Of a stretch of DNA of 64,000 nt, positions 46,701 to 54,986 are shown piece after piece (the first letter of the stretch is position 1; each line of letters begins with the position of its first letter). Under the pieces are notes generated by a model that saw only the letters and a list, made by a program, of their open reading frames with translations, was not told the DNA's origin and searched no databases. Origin of the DNA: Planctomycetota bacterium (lineage in GTDB: Bacteria > Planctomycetota > Planctomycetia > Planctomycetales > Planctomycetaceae); NCBI GenBank assembly GCA_027623235.1, contig JAQBVJ010000020.1:1-64000 (forward strand). The letters run 5' to 3'. Made by a program: the position numbers and the translations under genes.

Positions 46701-47753
46701 AACACCTGGCACGACGGAAACTACTCGGCCGAACACCTCATCGGAATCGTCGGCGACGTGCGGCAGCACTACAGCGATCAGTGGTACCGTCACAGCCGGA
46801 CGATGCGGCTCTCGACAGCGGAGAGCTTTCGCGATGACGACCTGTGGGACGACGCCCGCGACTTCATTGAGACGTTTGGTGAGGAGTTCTTCCACGCGCG
46901 ATCACTGACGCTGGGCAACGTCCGGACGATTCTGCACAACGGTGTTGAGTGGTTTCTTGAGCAGCTTTCTCAGTTCGACGATCCGATCCGTCCGAACCCG
47001 CTCATTCGGGCAATCGAAGAAAAGCTTGTCGATCCCGAAGAGGCGGTTGACATGCTCGAAGTCATTTACGGGGCCGTGGTCGACAAGTTTGACCGCTTCC
47101 TCGAATACAACACAACGACGACTCAGTCGGACTACGGCAACAAGTTTTACGTGCTGCTCGATTTTCTTCGCGTTGAAGCCGCGTACGATCGGATTGCCTG
47201 GGAGCGGATTCCCGATGGCATTGTCCACCGGTCGCTCGCCATGGCTGACAAGCAGCCGGTGCTGAGGATCCTCGAAGACATTCTGGAAGATGAAACGCGC
47301 GAGGACGCCGACGAGCACATCAAGGAGCTGCACGCTCTGGAAGATCAGTACGGCGTACATCTGCCGTCGATCAGTGACCGGCTCAACGAACGATTTGTGA
47401 AGCCACTCTCGGTGAACCGGATGCTGGCTCTCGTCAAACCCTCGATTCAAACGGCAACGACGGGTGACGAGGCGGCGGAAAAGTTTCAGCTTCTCCGCGA
47501 AGAAATTGATGCCTACATGGCGGACACAGCTGGCTCGGCCATCGACATTCCGCTATGGCTGCAGGATGTCGAGCGGGAAGTCAGCCGGCAGGAAATGCCG
47601 TCCGACTACATCCGCGCCGCCGAGCTGGAAGTCCGGCTGCCAATCGTCCTCACAACCGAGCAGGATGTCCTGGCTCAACTGGAGAGCTGGACCAACTCAA
47701 TCGGCGAAGAACGCTCGCGGAAGAAACCGACGAGGCGGCGGAAGAACAAATAG
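43704..47753 (+). CDS. Very large conserved-looking protein of unknown function
   Basis: 1349 residues from the ATG at 43704 (MPQNESENPVGK). The frame is open back to 43431, but that part is antisense to the pstS remnant. No family is recognised. The chain is rich in acidic residues and predicted helices, with no signal peptide and no transmembrane segment. Notable stretches are an acidic low-complexity block at about 690-740 (DWAVDPNDDNWIEDSEDKLF) and a Lys/Arg-rich tail (RSRKKPTRRRKNK). Trp- and Leu-spaced helical repeats through the middle suggest an alpha-solenoid scaffold. Probably cytoplasmic. Neighbours give no functional hint. Codon use looks like the rest of the window, so recent transfer is not suggested. 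Confidence 0.8.
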   Translation: MPQNESENPVGKSAGPVDIDTAFNTVLGYLNFSGGAPDATFLRHLNQLAEHSGFADGWQPLRELLSGKLSEVAGSSSTFSDVTQARSVIDLVLDSLVPAYRDFHADLLFHLEEGEHQNPFFLGRCFEAVLAQGGPWNEVDRVVSGALDQLNDFLGFRPLAVLENGRKMTPYEHERCRPLPLFIAGAGACSSPYQQVVEQAIKQLAETHEDVLTGAHFELDHLTELAIDLRAYDHDHPVFKRTNYLFGEWDPHVIDNSGFYRRFIVRRIILDALVGWVSVQDDQDEAIFDAGAVLCGTILMASAVSGDGPACHDSSVTLTSLLPLVARQRDDFYDRLMAGAKGKRRKRLLEAQETTQQPFGHVRQTLNLYLAHYGARQVQHRQLANVYARMGYSEASREQAAAIPSVAARFECEVQWRITGAKQLIERSQIDEGAGLLLEIEDLLHRGIGCGAFVDPWNILAFQGNFPLFSSREDSIPDQRVEVILDLMERLFGVFSRALAEAAAQGRDELVEDLAERFEQLADYWDQFAAHVIDDLPKVFGNESLESARHVAEALAEWRAAGEGAGDISFWRKHVDRFNSAKAYACVVEALLAKGDHVAAMSLLVQWLSVSDEVGIESGPYSIHAQLLDWINDVTADTEGELKRPVDWDSIRRLFDFLEVNAGEYWEVPTLDGGGVSGRRSSGDFNGERPLDDWAVDPNDDNWIEDSEDKLFEAAYDGIVYQDSTKDGVDGEVLDSGNAPGTTEFEILNRQLEPRIKFIMALAQLWQVAAASLSAEMLGPVGEGETRSKLDARQTEKLAEWRKQVRRLQDSLLALLNSVWEREIDETGGDHDANVEYDIQLQTKFYLLNTIIATHINCRVAEVGLLCLLPSVTDEKNFPADDREMIGFYRSVVQRDIDGVHKRLPKQFQRLRRKPLLYVPLDSGGDPMQILAARTVQTDIRFLLKQLPRLGLLRETWHVVKLAHRMERETRPGQMAVTEFDRIFRTGLRNTIDCLIKSSNTWHDGNYSAEHLIGIVGDVRQHYSDQWYRHSRTMRLSTAESFRDDDLWDDARDFIETFGEEFFHARSLTLGNVRTILHNGVEWFLEQLSQFDDPIRPNPLIRAIEEKLVDPEEAVDMLEVIYGAVVDKFDRFLEYNTTTTQSDYGNKFYVLLDFLRVEAAYDRIAWERIPDGIVHRSLAMADKQPVLRILEDILEDETREDADEHIKELHALEDQYGVHLPSISDRLNERFVKPLSVNRMLALVKPSIQTATTGDEAAEKFQLLREEIDAYMADTAGSAIDIPLWLQDVEREVSRQEMPSDYIRAAELEVRLPIVLTTEQDVLAQLESWTNSIGEERSRKKPTRRRKNK

Positions 47754-47763
47754 ACGCCGCAAC

Positions 47764-47815
47764 GACCCGCCGGGCACGACTCACCAGCCGACCCGCCGGG
47801 CACGACTCACCAGCC
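47764..47815. repeat. Perfect 26-bp tandem duplication
   Basis: A 26-base unit beginning GACCCGCCGGGCACGACTCA occurs twice back to back (47764-47789, 47790-47815). The second copy contains the stop codon and last codons of the minus-strand gene ending at 47807, so the duplication copied the end of that gene into the gap behind it. Confidence 0.85.
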
Positions 47816-48130
47816 CAGTGACATGTTTGTCTCAATCGCCTTCTGAGCTTCGTGCAGGTCGGTGCCGGTATCGAGCATGTAAAGTCGAATGGCGTGAACC
47901 TTGTCGCCCTTTGCCTTCGCCAGACACTCGCGAGCCACGTCGCAGGGCTCGGTATGCCCGTCAATCCCCAGCAGTCGCTTGGAAATCACCCAGATGTCAC
48001 GCGGCCGTTTGGTCAGGCGAACGATTTCTTCTTCCGGGTAATATGACTTTGCGATCTCGGTGGCATCCTCTTTGTTTTCGGCCCACGCGATCATGATGTG
48101 CGCGTTCGTCTCAATCTCGAATAGTGGCAT
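47807..48130 (-). CDS. Small conserved protein of unknown function
   Basis: 107 residues from the ATG at 48130, with a strong AAGGAG eight bases upstream. It begins MPLFEIETNAHIMIAWAENK, followed by helical segments, and ends in KAIETNMSLGW. No known domain is recognised; the alternating strand/helix pattern suggests a small alpha/beta fold. There is one Cys pair (PCDVAREC). No signal peptide. It is divergent from the DEAD-box helicase gene. The good ribosome site and codon character support a real gene. Confidence 0.7.
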   Translation of the reverse strand: MPLFEIETNAHIMIAWAENKEDATEIAKSYYPEEEIVRLTKRPRDIWVISKRLLGIDGHTEPCDVARECLAKAKGDKVHAIRLYMLDTGTDLHEAQKAIETNMSLGW

Positions 48131-48489
48131 TGTAGTTCTCCTTGAGTCCACCTCGAATGAAGTCTCGTCGCCGGGGATCCGGCGGTGTGAATTCCGCGAA
48201 GTATAGTGCGCTCACGTCCGGGCATCCATCACCCGGGAAAGGGATGTCAGGCGTAGTGGTCGCCTCCGACCGGACCTCATTTCGAGCTCGATCCTGCCAC
48301 GGAATTCTTTTTTTCGAGCCCCGGCATCCAACAAAAAACCGTCATCCAGGTGAGATTTCGGTCTGGTCTCGTTACGCTGTTGGCCCTGCGACCAGAGTCG
48401 CAACTGGATTCACAACACTTCCTCCCACCTCAATTTATCTACCGCCACTGGTTACATCTCTGATTGGCCGGTGGCACTCGGAGTCTTCC

Positions 48490-49806
48490 TTGCCGCGCCC
48501 CAGATCCCGGAATCGTCCCCGTTCTTCTCACAAGTCCGACTCCGATACGAGTCGCTCTGAGACTTCCAGCCAGAATTCGGACTCATCGAATTCTTCGAAA
48601 GCGTTGTCGATCTCGCCGAAAGACAGCGCGTTCGCAAAGCTCGGCCTCAGCGAGACGACGCTCGAAGCGATCATCAACCTGGGCTTCGATCAGCCAAGTC
48701 CGATTCAGTTGGAATTTCTGCCGATTGCGATCACCGGCAGAGACTGCATCGGACAGGCTCATACAGGCACCGGCAAAACCGCTGCCTTCGTGATTCCCAT
48801 TCTGGAGCAGATGGATCACGACCTGCGGGAAGTTCAGGCGCTGATTCTGACACCGACGCGGGAGCTCAGCGAGCAGGTCGCCAACGAAGCGCGACGCCTC
48901 TCGATGAATCGCGAATGTCGAGTCGCATGCATCGTCGGCGGCCGGTCGATTCGCGATCAGGTTGACCAGATCAAAAAAGGTGCCCAGATCGCAATCGGGA
49001 CGCCGGGCCGAATTATCGACCTGATGGGACGCCAGGCTCTCAACCCCTCGAACTTCAAATTCGTCGTCCTCGACGAAGCGGATCGAATGCTCGACATCGG
49101 TTTTCGCCCGGACATCGAGCGCATTCTTAAGCAGTGTCCCACGGAACGGCAGACGATGCTTCTGTCCGCGACCCTGCCGCCGCCGGTCGAACGACTGGCG
49201 CGACGCTACATGCAGGATCCGCAAATGGTCGACCTCTCCAAACGGGCGGTCGTCACGCGAAACGTCAAGCAGTACTACATGACGGTCGACGGAAACAAAA
49301 AGTTTGAGGCGTTGATCCGCATCCTCGGCAAACACCGGCCGCGACAGGCCCTTGTCTTCACGCGAACCAAACGTGGCGCCGACAATGTTCAGGCGAAAAT
49401 CCAGAAGCGGCTGCCCGACGTCGCCGTCCTGCACGGAGACCTGCAGCAGCGAAAGCGTGACCGCGTCATGCAGGATTTCCGAGATGGCAAGATCCGCCTG
49501 CTCATCGCAACAGACATCGCCGGGCGAGGACTCGATGTGAGCGGCATTTCTCACATCATCAACTATGACATTCCGGAGTTCTGCGACGACTACGTGCACC
49601 GGGTCGGCCGAACCGGTCGTCTCTCATCATCGACACCGGGCTTCGCGTTTACTCTCGTCACGAAAGAACAGGGCGACGAGCTGACTCGAATCGAAATCCG
49701 AATCAACGGCCTCATCGAGCAATACAACATCGAAGGCTTCGAGGGCACCCGCGACCAGCGAAAAGTTGAAAACGCTGCCGAGGGCCCGAAAGTCTGGGGA
49801 AGCTGA
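48490..49806 (+). CDS. DEAD-box ATP-dependent RNA helicase
   Basis: 438 residues if started at the TTG at 48490, which has CGGAG about seven bases before it; the frame is open to 48142, but that stretch lacks coding character. After a Ser/Arg-rich, probably disordered N-tail of about 35 residues comes the helicase core. Motifs seen are the Q motif (FDQPSPIQLEFLP), motif I AHTGTGKTA, Ia PTREL, Ib TPGRI, II VLDEADRML, III SAT, IV LVFTRTKRGAD, V ATDIAGRGLDV and VI HRVGRTGR. Family role: RNA unwinding in ribosome assembly or mRNA turnover. It is a short RhlE/CsdA-like form without a long C-terminal extension. Confidence 0.93.
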   Translation: MPRPRSRNRPRSSHKSDSDTSRSETSSQNSDSSNSSKALSISPKDSAFAKLGLSETTLEAIINLGFDQPSPIQLEFLPIAITGRDCIGQAHTGTGKTAAFVIPILEQMDHDLREVQALILTPTRELSEQVANEARRLSMNRECRVACIVGGRSIRDQVDQIKKGAQIAIGTPGRIIDLMGRQALNPSNFKFVVLDEADRMLDIGFRPDIERILKQCPTERQTMLLSATLPPPVERLARRYMQDPQMVDLSKRAVVTRNVKQYYMTVDGNKKFEALIRILGKHRPRQALVFTRTKRGADNVQAKIQKRLPDVAVLHGDLQQRKRDRVMQDFRDGKIRLLIATDIAGRGLDVSGISHIINYDIPEFCDDYVHRVGRTGRLSSSTPGFAFTLVTKEQGDELTRIEIRINGLIEQYNIEGFEGTRDQRKVENAAEGPKVWGS

Positions 49807-49822
49807 CAGGGGTTGACGGGCC

Positions 49823-50689
49823 TCAACCGGCATAACGGATCACGTCGGGTTCTTCTTCAGCCGGTACCGGCTGCGGCGTTTGTTTATGGCCTCGCCATTT
49901 ATCCATGCCGCAAAACACTCCCAGGCCACGCAGCAATGCCCGAAACGCGAATCGTGGCCAGGTGACTTTTGCAATCGGGATCAGGCCGACCAGGAAGGGA
50001 GCGCAGAATTTCTCTTTGCGCTTCTGCACACAGCGAACGATCTTCGCCGCGAGCCATTGCGGGGTCAGAAGGCCGACCAGCAATGGTGGCTTCACTCCGT
50101 CAAACATTCCCGTGTTGATGTAACTCGGACAGATCGCAGTGACACCGACGTGCTCATTTCCCTGGTGTTCAAATTCCGCACGGAGTGACTCGGTGAACCC
50201 CAGCACCGCCCATTTGCTGGAGGCATAAGTCGCTCCCCCGGGAAGTGGAATCATCGACGAAGCGCTCGCGAGGCAAACGATATGTGCCTCCGGCTGAGCC
50301 ATCAGGTCCGGCAGAAACGCGTACGTCACGATGACCGGCCCGAGCGAATTGACTTCGTAGGTCATCAAGTGTTTTTCGAGCGGTACGTCGAGAAAACTGC
50401 CGCCGCTCACGATGCCGGCGTTGTTGATCAGGACGTCGATCGGCCCATGCTCAGCGTGAATGCCGTCGCGAACCCGTTCGACATCGGTCGGATCGGTGAC
50501 GTCCATCACAAAGCCGAACACCTTCAAGGCCAGGCTTTGCAGTTCGAACACGGCATCTTCGACGCTTTGCGTATCGATGTCCGTGATGATGACCTCAGCC
50601 CCCTGCCTGGCGAAGGCCTTTGCGGTTTCAAAGCCAAGACCGCGTCCGGCCCCCGTGATGAGCACGCGTTTGTTCTTGAGGTTCTTCAT
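49823..50689 (-). CDS. Short-chain dehydrogenase/reductase (SDR)
   Basis: 288 residues from the ATG at 50689 with AAGGA upstream. The N-terminal Rossmann motif is LITGAGRGLGFETAKAFA (TGxxxGxG), followed by the adenine-binding Asp region DIDTQSVEDAV, NNAG (NNAGIVSGG) and the catalytic YASSK with a Ser about 13 residues earlier (CLASASSMIPLPGG). The C-terminal 60 residues add a hydrophobic/basic tail (FLVGLIPIAKVTWPRFAFRA), common in membrane-associated lipid SDRs. It is the last gene of the minus-strand fatty-acid cluster. A role in reducing or oxidising a lipid ketone or alcohol is inferred from that position. Confidence 0.87.
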   Translation of the reverse strand: MKNLKNKRVLITGAGRGLGFETAKAFARQGAEVIITDIDTQSVEDAVFELQSLALKVFGFVMDVTDPTDVERVRDGIHAEHGPIDVLINNAGIVSGGSFLDVPLEKHLMTYEVNSLGPVIVTYAFLPDLMAQPEAHIVCLASASSMIPLPGGATYASSKWAVLGFTESLRAEFEHQGNEHVGVTAICPSYINTGMFDGVKPPLLVGLLTPQWLAAKIVRCVQKRKEKFCAPFLVGLIPIAKVTWPRFAFRALLRGLGVFCGMDKWRGHKQTPQPVPAEEEPDVIRYAG

Positions 50690-50802
50690 TTCCGTGTTCC
50701 TTGTGCGGCTGGAGCAGCCTGACAATCCGTTGTCCTGCCTGCACTTGTCCGGTACAGCCCCGCGAGTCGCACAGCGCGAACCCGCGGAACTGCGGATTAG
50801 AT

Positions 50803-52716
50803 TCAGTGTTCTATCGGTCGTTTCCTCGGCGCCGCGATGGCTCCATAACCTGCGCGGCATCCGAGTTTCGTGAGATTCCACAGTGACGGTTTCGACATCA
50901 ATTCGAACATGGCCCACGCAAGTTCTTCGGGCTGGTTGTGAGTTGGAGACCACACCGGCTTCGGAACCACGTTGAGTGGTGCTTCGAGCACGGTCTTATC
51001 AATGTCCGTCAGCATGAACGAGTTATGGACCCAGCCGATTCCGCTGAGTGGATCACAAAGCGTGCCACCCGGGCAGCCACCCCAGGGTGGGCTCATGAGG
51101 GCAAACAGAATCGCTGACCACTGGTTGATCGAGACGGCTCCGAATCGCAACTCGTCGAGTTTCTTCTGAATGAGCTGCCTGCGTTTTGCGTCGCGTCGAA
51201 AACCGTTCGGCAAGGTCATCGAACAGGCGAGCGTTCCCCACAGTTTCTCATTCGAAAACTCGACAGCCTTCTCAACAAATTCCTCGGGCGAGTCCGCATC
51301 GATCGGCACTTCGGCACAGACGCAGACAAAGGACTCTCTGGAGAACAGCGGATTCGGTTCATTCGGATTGACGTTGCGGATGAAAGTCCAGGGCAGAGTC
51401 TGTTCGTCACCGTTCGGGCCGGCGACGAATGTTGTTGTCCCATCGGCGGTCGCTTTGCTGCCGGACATCGACCGCGGACCGGACACGCCTTTTCTCAGCA
51501 GGCCTCGCGCCGCGTCGGGCGACATGCCGGCAAATTCTGAATAACGGTCGAACGCGCCAGGGTAGTACGCCATCCGCTGCGGAACGCGTGAAAGTGTCTG
51601 CTCGATCAACTGCAGAAACCGCTCTCGCTCGGGCCACTGTTTCCAGGTGACGATGGCCCGCGTGGCGACGCAGTTGAAGGCCGCGTTGTTCGTCATCGAC
51701 GAGACAATGCTCTCCGCCTGAGCCGTCAGCTGCGCGGCCGAGTACTGACCGGGGACGACGATCCACGGTGAGACGTTGCCAAGTTCACTGGAGATCGGCT
51801 TCCTCAGAACGGGATCGTCGTTCTGCTTACGGTGCGAGCGGTCGGCGGAGTCCGCACCCCAGACAATCGCGTCATGAGTCGCGCCGGATCCGGTGATGTG
51901 AACGTCGCTGACGCGTGAGTCGGACACCGCCGAAGAACCGATGCCGGCGTCGCCGTAAATAACTCGCAGCAGATCGTTTTCGATGAGCGGTGCAAACGCG
52001 CGTTCGAAGACTCCGCCAAGATATTCGTTGACCGGGTTCATCTTCAGCAGCACGGTCCGGTTCTCAACGCACAGTTTTGTCAGGACGTCGGCCGCCGGAA
52101 TTCCGGAGACATTGCCGGCCCCCAGGATCAGCGACACTCCGGATTTGTCGAGCCGCGTGTACTCGGGGGCGAGCGAGTCACCGAACGACTCGGCATCGAC
52201 GTTCGGATGCAACCAGGTCGTCGCTTTGAAGTTGAAAAAGACGACGGGATCCCAGGTTCCAGCGCACGGAGTCATCTGGACCCCGACTCGTCCGTCGGGC
52301 CTCACAGTGACACCGGGAAGTTGCGGGCGACCGGTGCGACTGATGCTGCGCATCGTGCGAAGGTAAAGCTGCAGTTGCCTCATCGTCGCGACCGGGCCGC
52401 CGAGCACTTCTTCTGCGCGGCTGGTCGAGTTCGGAGCGATTCCTTTCGCCTCGCACGCCAGTTCCGTCCACTCGCTTGCGGCCGAACGGATTCCTGGGAT
52501 GCACTGCGCGAGAATCTCGATCCGCTGTTGAACCGACATTTTCGCCAGACGGTCGCTGCCGCCTTTCAGTTTCTCGATCGACCGGTTGAGCTCTTCTGAA
52601 GTTGTTGTCGGAATCGAGCCCGAGGCCGTTGGAATCTGAAGAGGTGGCCCGGCCTCGACCTTCTGCTGAGGAAGGCGATTCTTCGACTTTCGAGTTTCCG
52701 GGCCAGGTCGAATCAT
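50803..52716 (-). CDS. Large aldehyde-dehydrogenase-superfamily protein
   Basis: 637 residues, well above the roughly 490 of ordinary ALDHs. After a Pro/Ser-rich N-tail, family features are SLILGAGNVSGIPAADVLTKL (nucleotide-binding region), VHITGSGATHDAIVWG, ELGNVSPWIVVP (general-base region) and AAFNCVATRAIV with the candidate nucleophile Cys. Extra segments before the first strand and near the C-terminus (WGGCPGGTLCDPLSGIGWVHN) set it apart. The ATG is only four bases after the stop of the acyl-CoA synthetase gene, so both are on one transcript. Likely role: interconversion of a long-chain aldehyde and acid, possibly via acyl-CoA, inferred from neighbours. Exact reaction unknown. Confidence 0.75.
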   Translation of the reverse strand: MIRPGPETRKSKNRLPQQKVEAGPPLQIPTASGSIPTTTSEELNRSIEKLKGGSDRLAKMSVQQRIEILAQCIPGIRSAASEWTELACEAKGIAPNSTSRAEEVLGGPVATMRQLQLYLRTMRSISRTGRPQLPGVTVRPDGRVGVQMTPCAGTWDPVVFFNFKATTWLHPNVDAESFGDSLAPEYTRLDKSGVSLILGAGNVSGIPAADVLTKLCVENRTVLLKMNPVNEYLGGVFERAFAPLIENDLLRVIYGDAGIGSSAVSDSRVSDVHITGSGATHDAIVWGADSADRSHRKQNDDPVLRKPISSELGNVSPWIVVPGQYSAAQLTAQAESIVSSMTNNAAFNCVATRAIVTWKQWPERERFLQLIEQTLSRVPQRMAYYPGAFDRYSEFAGMSPDAARGLLRKGVSGPRSMSGSKATADGTTTFVAGPNGDEQTLPWTFIRNVNPNEPNPLFSRESFVCVCAEVPIDADSPEEFVEKAVEFSNEKLWGTLACSMTLPNGFRRDAKRRQLIQKKLDELRFGAVSINQWSAILFALMSPPWGGCPGGTLCDPLSGIGWVHNSFMLTDIDKTVLEAPLNVVPKPVWSPTHNQPEELAWAMFELMSKPSLWNLTKLGCRAGYGAIAAPRKRPIEH

Positions 52717-52720
52717 CGTG

Positions 52721-54538
52721 TCATCTCATTAAGGGCTCGTCAGGGAGTGTTTCGCAATCGTCAAACCCCGGTCCCGCAGGACGGACGCCCACGTCCGTCA
52801 GGGCCGAAGCAGTCAGCGGCGAGCCATCCATTGAGTCCGAATCCGAAGGTATTTCGCTCCGCAGCTTTCTACGGAGCACTTTTCCGAGGAAGTTCTTCGG
52901 CAGTTCGCCTTCGATGACTTCCACGATGCGGGGACGTTTGTGTTTTGCAAGTTGCTCCTGGATAAGAGCGTCGAAGACGGCTCGTTCAAACTGACCATTC
53001 CTTTTGACACTGACAACCGCTTTGACGACCTCGCCACAGGTTGAGTCGGGCTCGCCGATGACGGCCACATCCTCGACGTGAGGACACTGCCGAAGCACCG
53101 CTTCCACATCGGCGGGGTACACGTTGAAACCGGAAGTGATAATGAGATCCTTTTTGCGATCAACGATCGTGAAGAAACCGTCTTCATCAACGGTGCCCAG
53201 ATCGCCGGTGTAAAGCCATCCGTCACGAATGACTTCAGCGGTCGCTTCCCGGTTGTTCCAGTAACCGAGCATGACCTGCGGGCCCTTGACAACGAGTTCC
53301 CCGACCTCGCCGGGCGGCAAACTGTATTGGCCTGTCTCAGCATCAACAATACGTACATCGGTGTCGGGCAGCGGCATCCCGACGGTGCCCGGACGATTGG
53401 TTCCATCGAGCGGACCTGTGCAGATCACGGGGCTCGCTTCGGACATTCCGTACCCCTCAACGATGGTCGCGCCGGAGTACCGTGAGAACTCGTCAGCGAT
53501 GTCCGCGTTGAGCGAGGCTCCGCCGGAAATCACGTTTCGCATTGCCTTAAACTGGATGGGGCGGTCCTTCAGAATGTCGTTCAGCGCGGCGAGCATCGCA
53601 GGCACCGCGAGAAACACCGTCGGCTGATGTTCCTCGATCATTCTCAGCACGATTCGCGGCACGAACCGGTGATGAATGACGAGCGTCGCGGCGATCGACA
53701 CGCCGGCCATCGCGAGCGACGTGAGGCCGTAGCTGTGAAAGAACGGCAGCACAGCGAGCATTTTCTCGCGGCCCTCAAAAGCCCCCGCCCAGTGACGATT
53801 CTGCCAGGCGTTGGCGATGAGGTTGCGGTGGCTCAGCGTGACAGCCTTCGGCGCACTGGTCGTGCCACTTGTGGGGAGGATGTAAGCGGGCTCGTCGAGC
53901 GACTCAACTTCGATCGGATCGAAATTCGGATCCGCCACTTTGAGCTGATCTTCCAGTGAGTGGTGACTCGGATGATCCGGAGCTGGCCAGAAGCCGAGTC
54001 GCTGAAGTCTCGCGAACGCGTAGCCAAGGCGCTGCCACGCGGGAAGCCGATCGCTCAGAGTCACGAAAAAAACGTGCTCAGGATGGCAGCCCTCGCCGGA
54101 AATCAACGGTGCCAGCAGATCGAGACAAAAGACGACTCGGCAGTCAGTCGCTTTCATGAACGAGCTGACCTCGGCGGCGACCATCAAAGGGCTCATCGCG
54201 ACGGGAATCGCCCCGGCCATCCAGATTCCGTTCAGAACGGAGATGTACTCAGGCAGATTCGGGAGCACGATGCCGACCCGGTCTCCGGGTTTGATGCCGA
54301 AGCGGACGAGCATCGACGCGGTGCGACACGCCTGTTCGTGGAGCTCGCGATAGGTCAGCGACTGCCGGTAGTAGTGGCAGGCGATCCGGTCGGGATACTT
54401 CTCTGCAGTGCGACTGAGAATTCCCCAGGCGAAAATGTCCGGGTAGACAATCGACTTCGGAACGATCGCGGGGTAGTGGTCGAGCCACGGTCGCGAGTCG
54501 CGCGGTGTCGATTTCAGATTGGTCAGTTTCGATGGCAT
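52721..54538 (-). CDS. Acyl-CoA synthetase (AMP-forming), FadD-like
   Basis: 605 residues from the ATG at 54538 with CGGAG seven bases upstream. It activates a fatty acid to acyl-CoA via acyl-AMP. The P-loop-like A3 motif is PTSGTTSAPKAVTLSHRN. A5 appears as IVEGYGMSEASPV. Toward the end come YTGDLGTVDEDGFFTIVDRKKDLII and the C-terminal lysine region ELPKNFLGKVLRRKLR. Domain order and motifs are complete. No signal peptide. It is the first of two such enzymes in the cluster and is close in sequence style to the one at 58685-60424, indicating a divergent paralogue. Coupled to the ALDH-like gene downstream. Confidence 0.9.
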   Translation of the reverse strand: MPSKLTNLKSTPRDSRPWLDHYPAIVPKSIVYPDIFAWGILSRTAEKYPDRIACHYYRQSLTYRELHEQACRTASMLVRFGIKPGDRVGIVLPNLPEYISVLNGIWMAGAIPVAMSPLMVAAEVSSFMKATDCRVVFCLDLLAPLISGEGCHPEHVFFVTLSDRLPAWQRLGYAFARLQRLGFWPAPDHPSHHSLEDQLKVADPNFDPIEVESLDEPAYILPTSGTTSAPKAVTLSHRNLIANAWQNRHWAGAFEGREKMLAVLPFFHSYGLTSLAMAGVSIAATLVIHHRFVPRIVLRMIEEHQPTVFLAVPAMLAALNDILKDRPIQFKAMRNVISGGASLNADIADEFSRYSGATIVEGYGMSEASPVICTGPLDGTNRPGTVGMPLPDTDVRIVDAETGQYSLPPGEVGELVVKGPQVMLGYWNNREATAEVIRDGWLYTGDLGTVDEDGFFTIVDRKKDLIITSGFNVYPADVEAVLRQCPHVEDVAVIGEPDSTCGEVVKAVVSVKRNGQFERAVFDALIQEQLAKHKRPRIVEVIEGELPKNFLGKVLRRKLRSEIPSDSDSMDGSPLTASALTDVGVRPAGPGFDDCETLPDEPLMR

Positions 54539-54683
54539 CTCTGGCTCCGGGAAGAACTCGAACAGCTCGTAGAACGTCCCGTGGTAAAAACGGACCACTG
54601 AGCCAAAGATGACCAGCCAACGCTCAACGAAGTCAATTCAAGTGGAGAAGTGAAGTCCCGGTGTGAACTGCCGACATGACAGC

Positions 54684-54944
54684 TCACGTAAAATGAAGCG
54701 CGGCCGACCCGCCTAGAGACTTCCCTTTGAATCGGGACGCCCGCGCTTCATTTTCTGTTGCCTTGAGGTGAATCGAGAATTTGAATTCCGTAAGGAACGC
54801 CCGAATCGCGAGAACCGCATGTGAGGTGAATTTCGGGCAGGCCCCAGTCACCAGAATACGGCTTTCTTCGTCTGTTTCAATGAATGAAATCGCGTGCGGC
54901 TGGGCGAACGCGGCAAACTTTAAAGATCGTTCTGATTTTGCCAC
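54684..54944 (-). CDS. Doubtful small ORF between fadJ-type gene and acyl-CoA synthetase
   Basis: 86 codons from a GTG without a ribosome site (AKSERSLKFAAFAQPHAISF...). The last 17 residues are encoded by one arm of the palindrome at 54690-54754. The text has some coding character (ILVTGACPKFTSHAVLAIRA) but no family is recognised. It may be a gene remnant truncated by the repeat. The 449-base gap between its neighbours (54539-54986) otherwise holds nothing I can identify. Confidence 0.25.
   Translation of the reverse strand: MAKSERSLKFAAFAQPHAISFIETDEESRILVTGACPKFTSHAVLAIRAFLTEFKFSIHLKATENEARASRFKGKSLGGSAALHFT
54690..54754. repeat. Palindrome with 14-bp perfect arms, terminator-like
   Basis: AAAATGAAGCGCGG (54690-54703) pairs perfectly with CCGCGCTTCATTTT (54741-54754), and an inner CGACCCG/CGGGACG-like pairing extends it. 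The T/A ends on both sides make it a possible bidirectional terminator between the FadJ-type gene and the acyl-CoA synthetase gene. It could also be a dispersed repeat. Confidence 0.6.
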
Positions 54945-54986
54945 CGGGTCGTGATTGTCATCCCAGGATATTCCCAGGTTGAGTTT

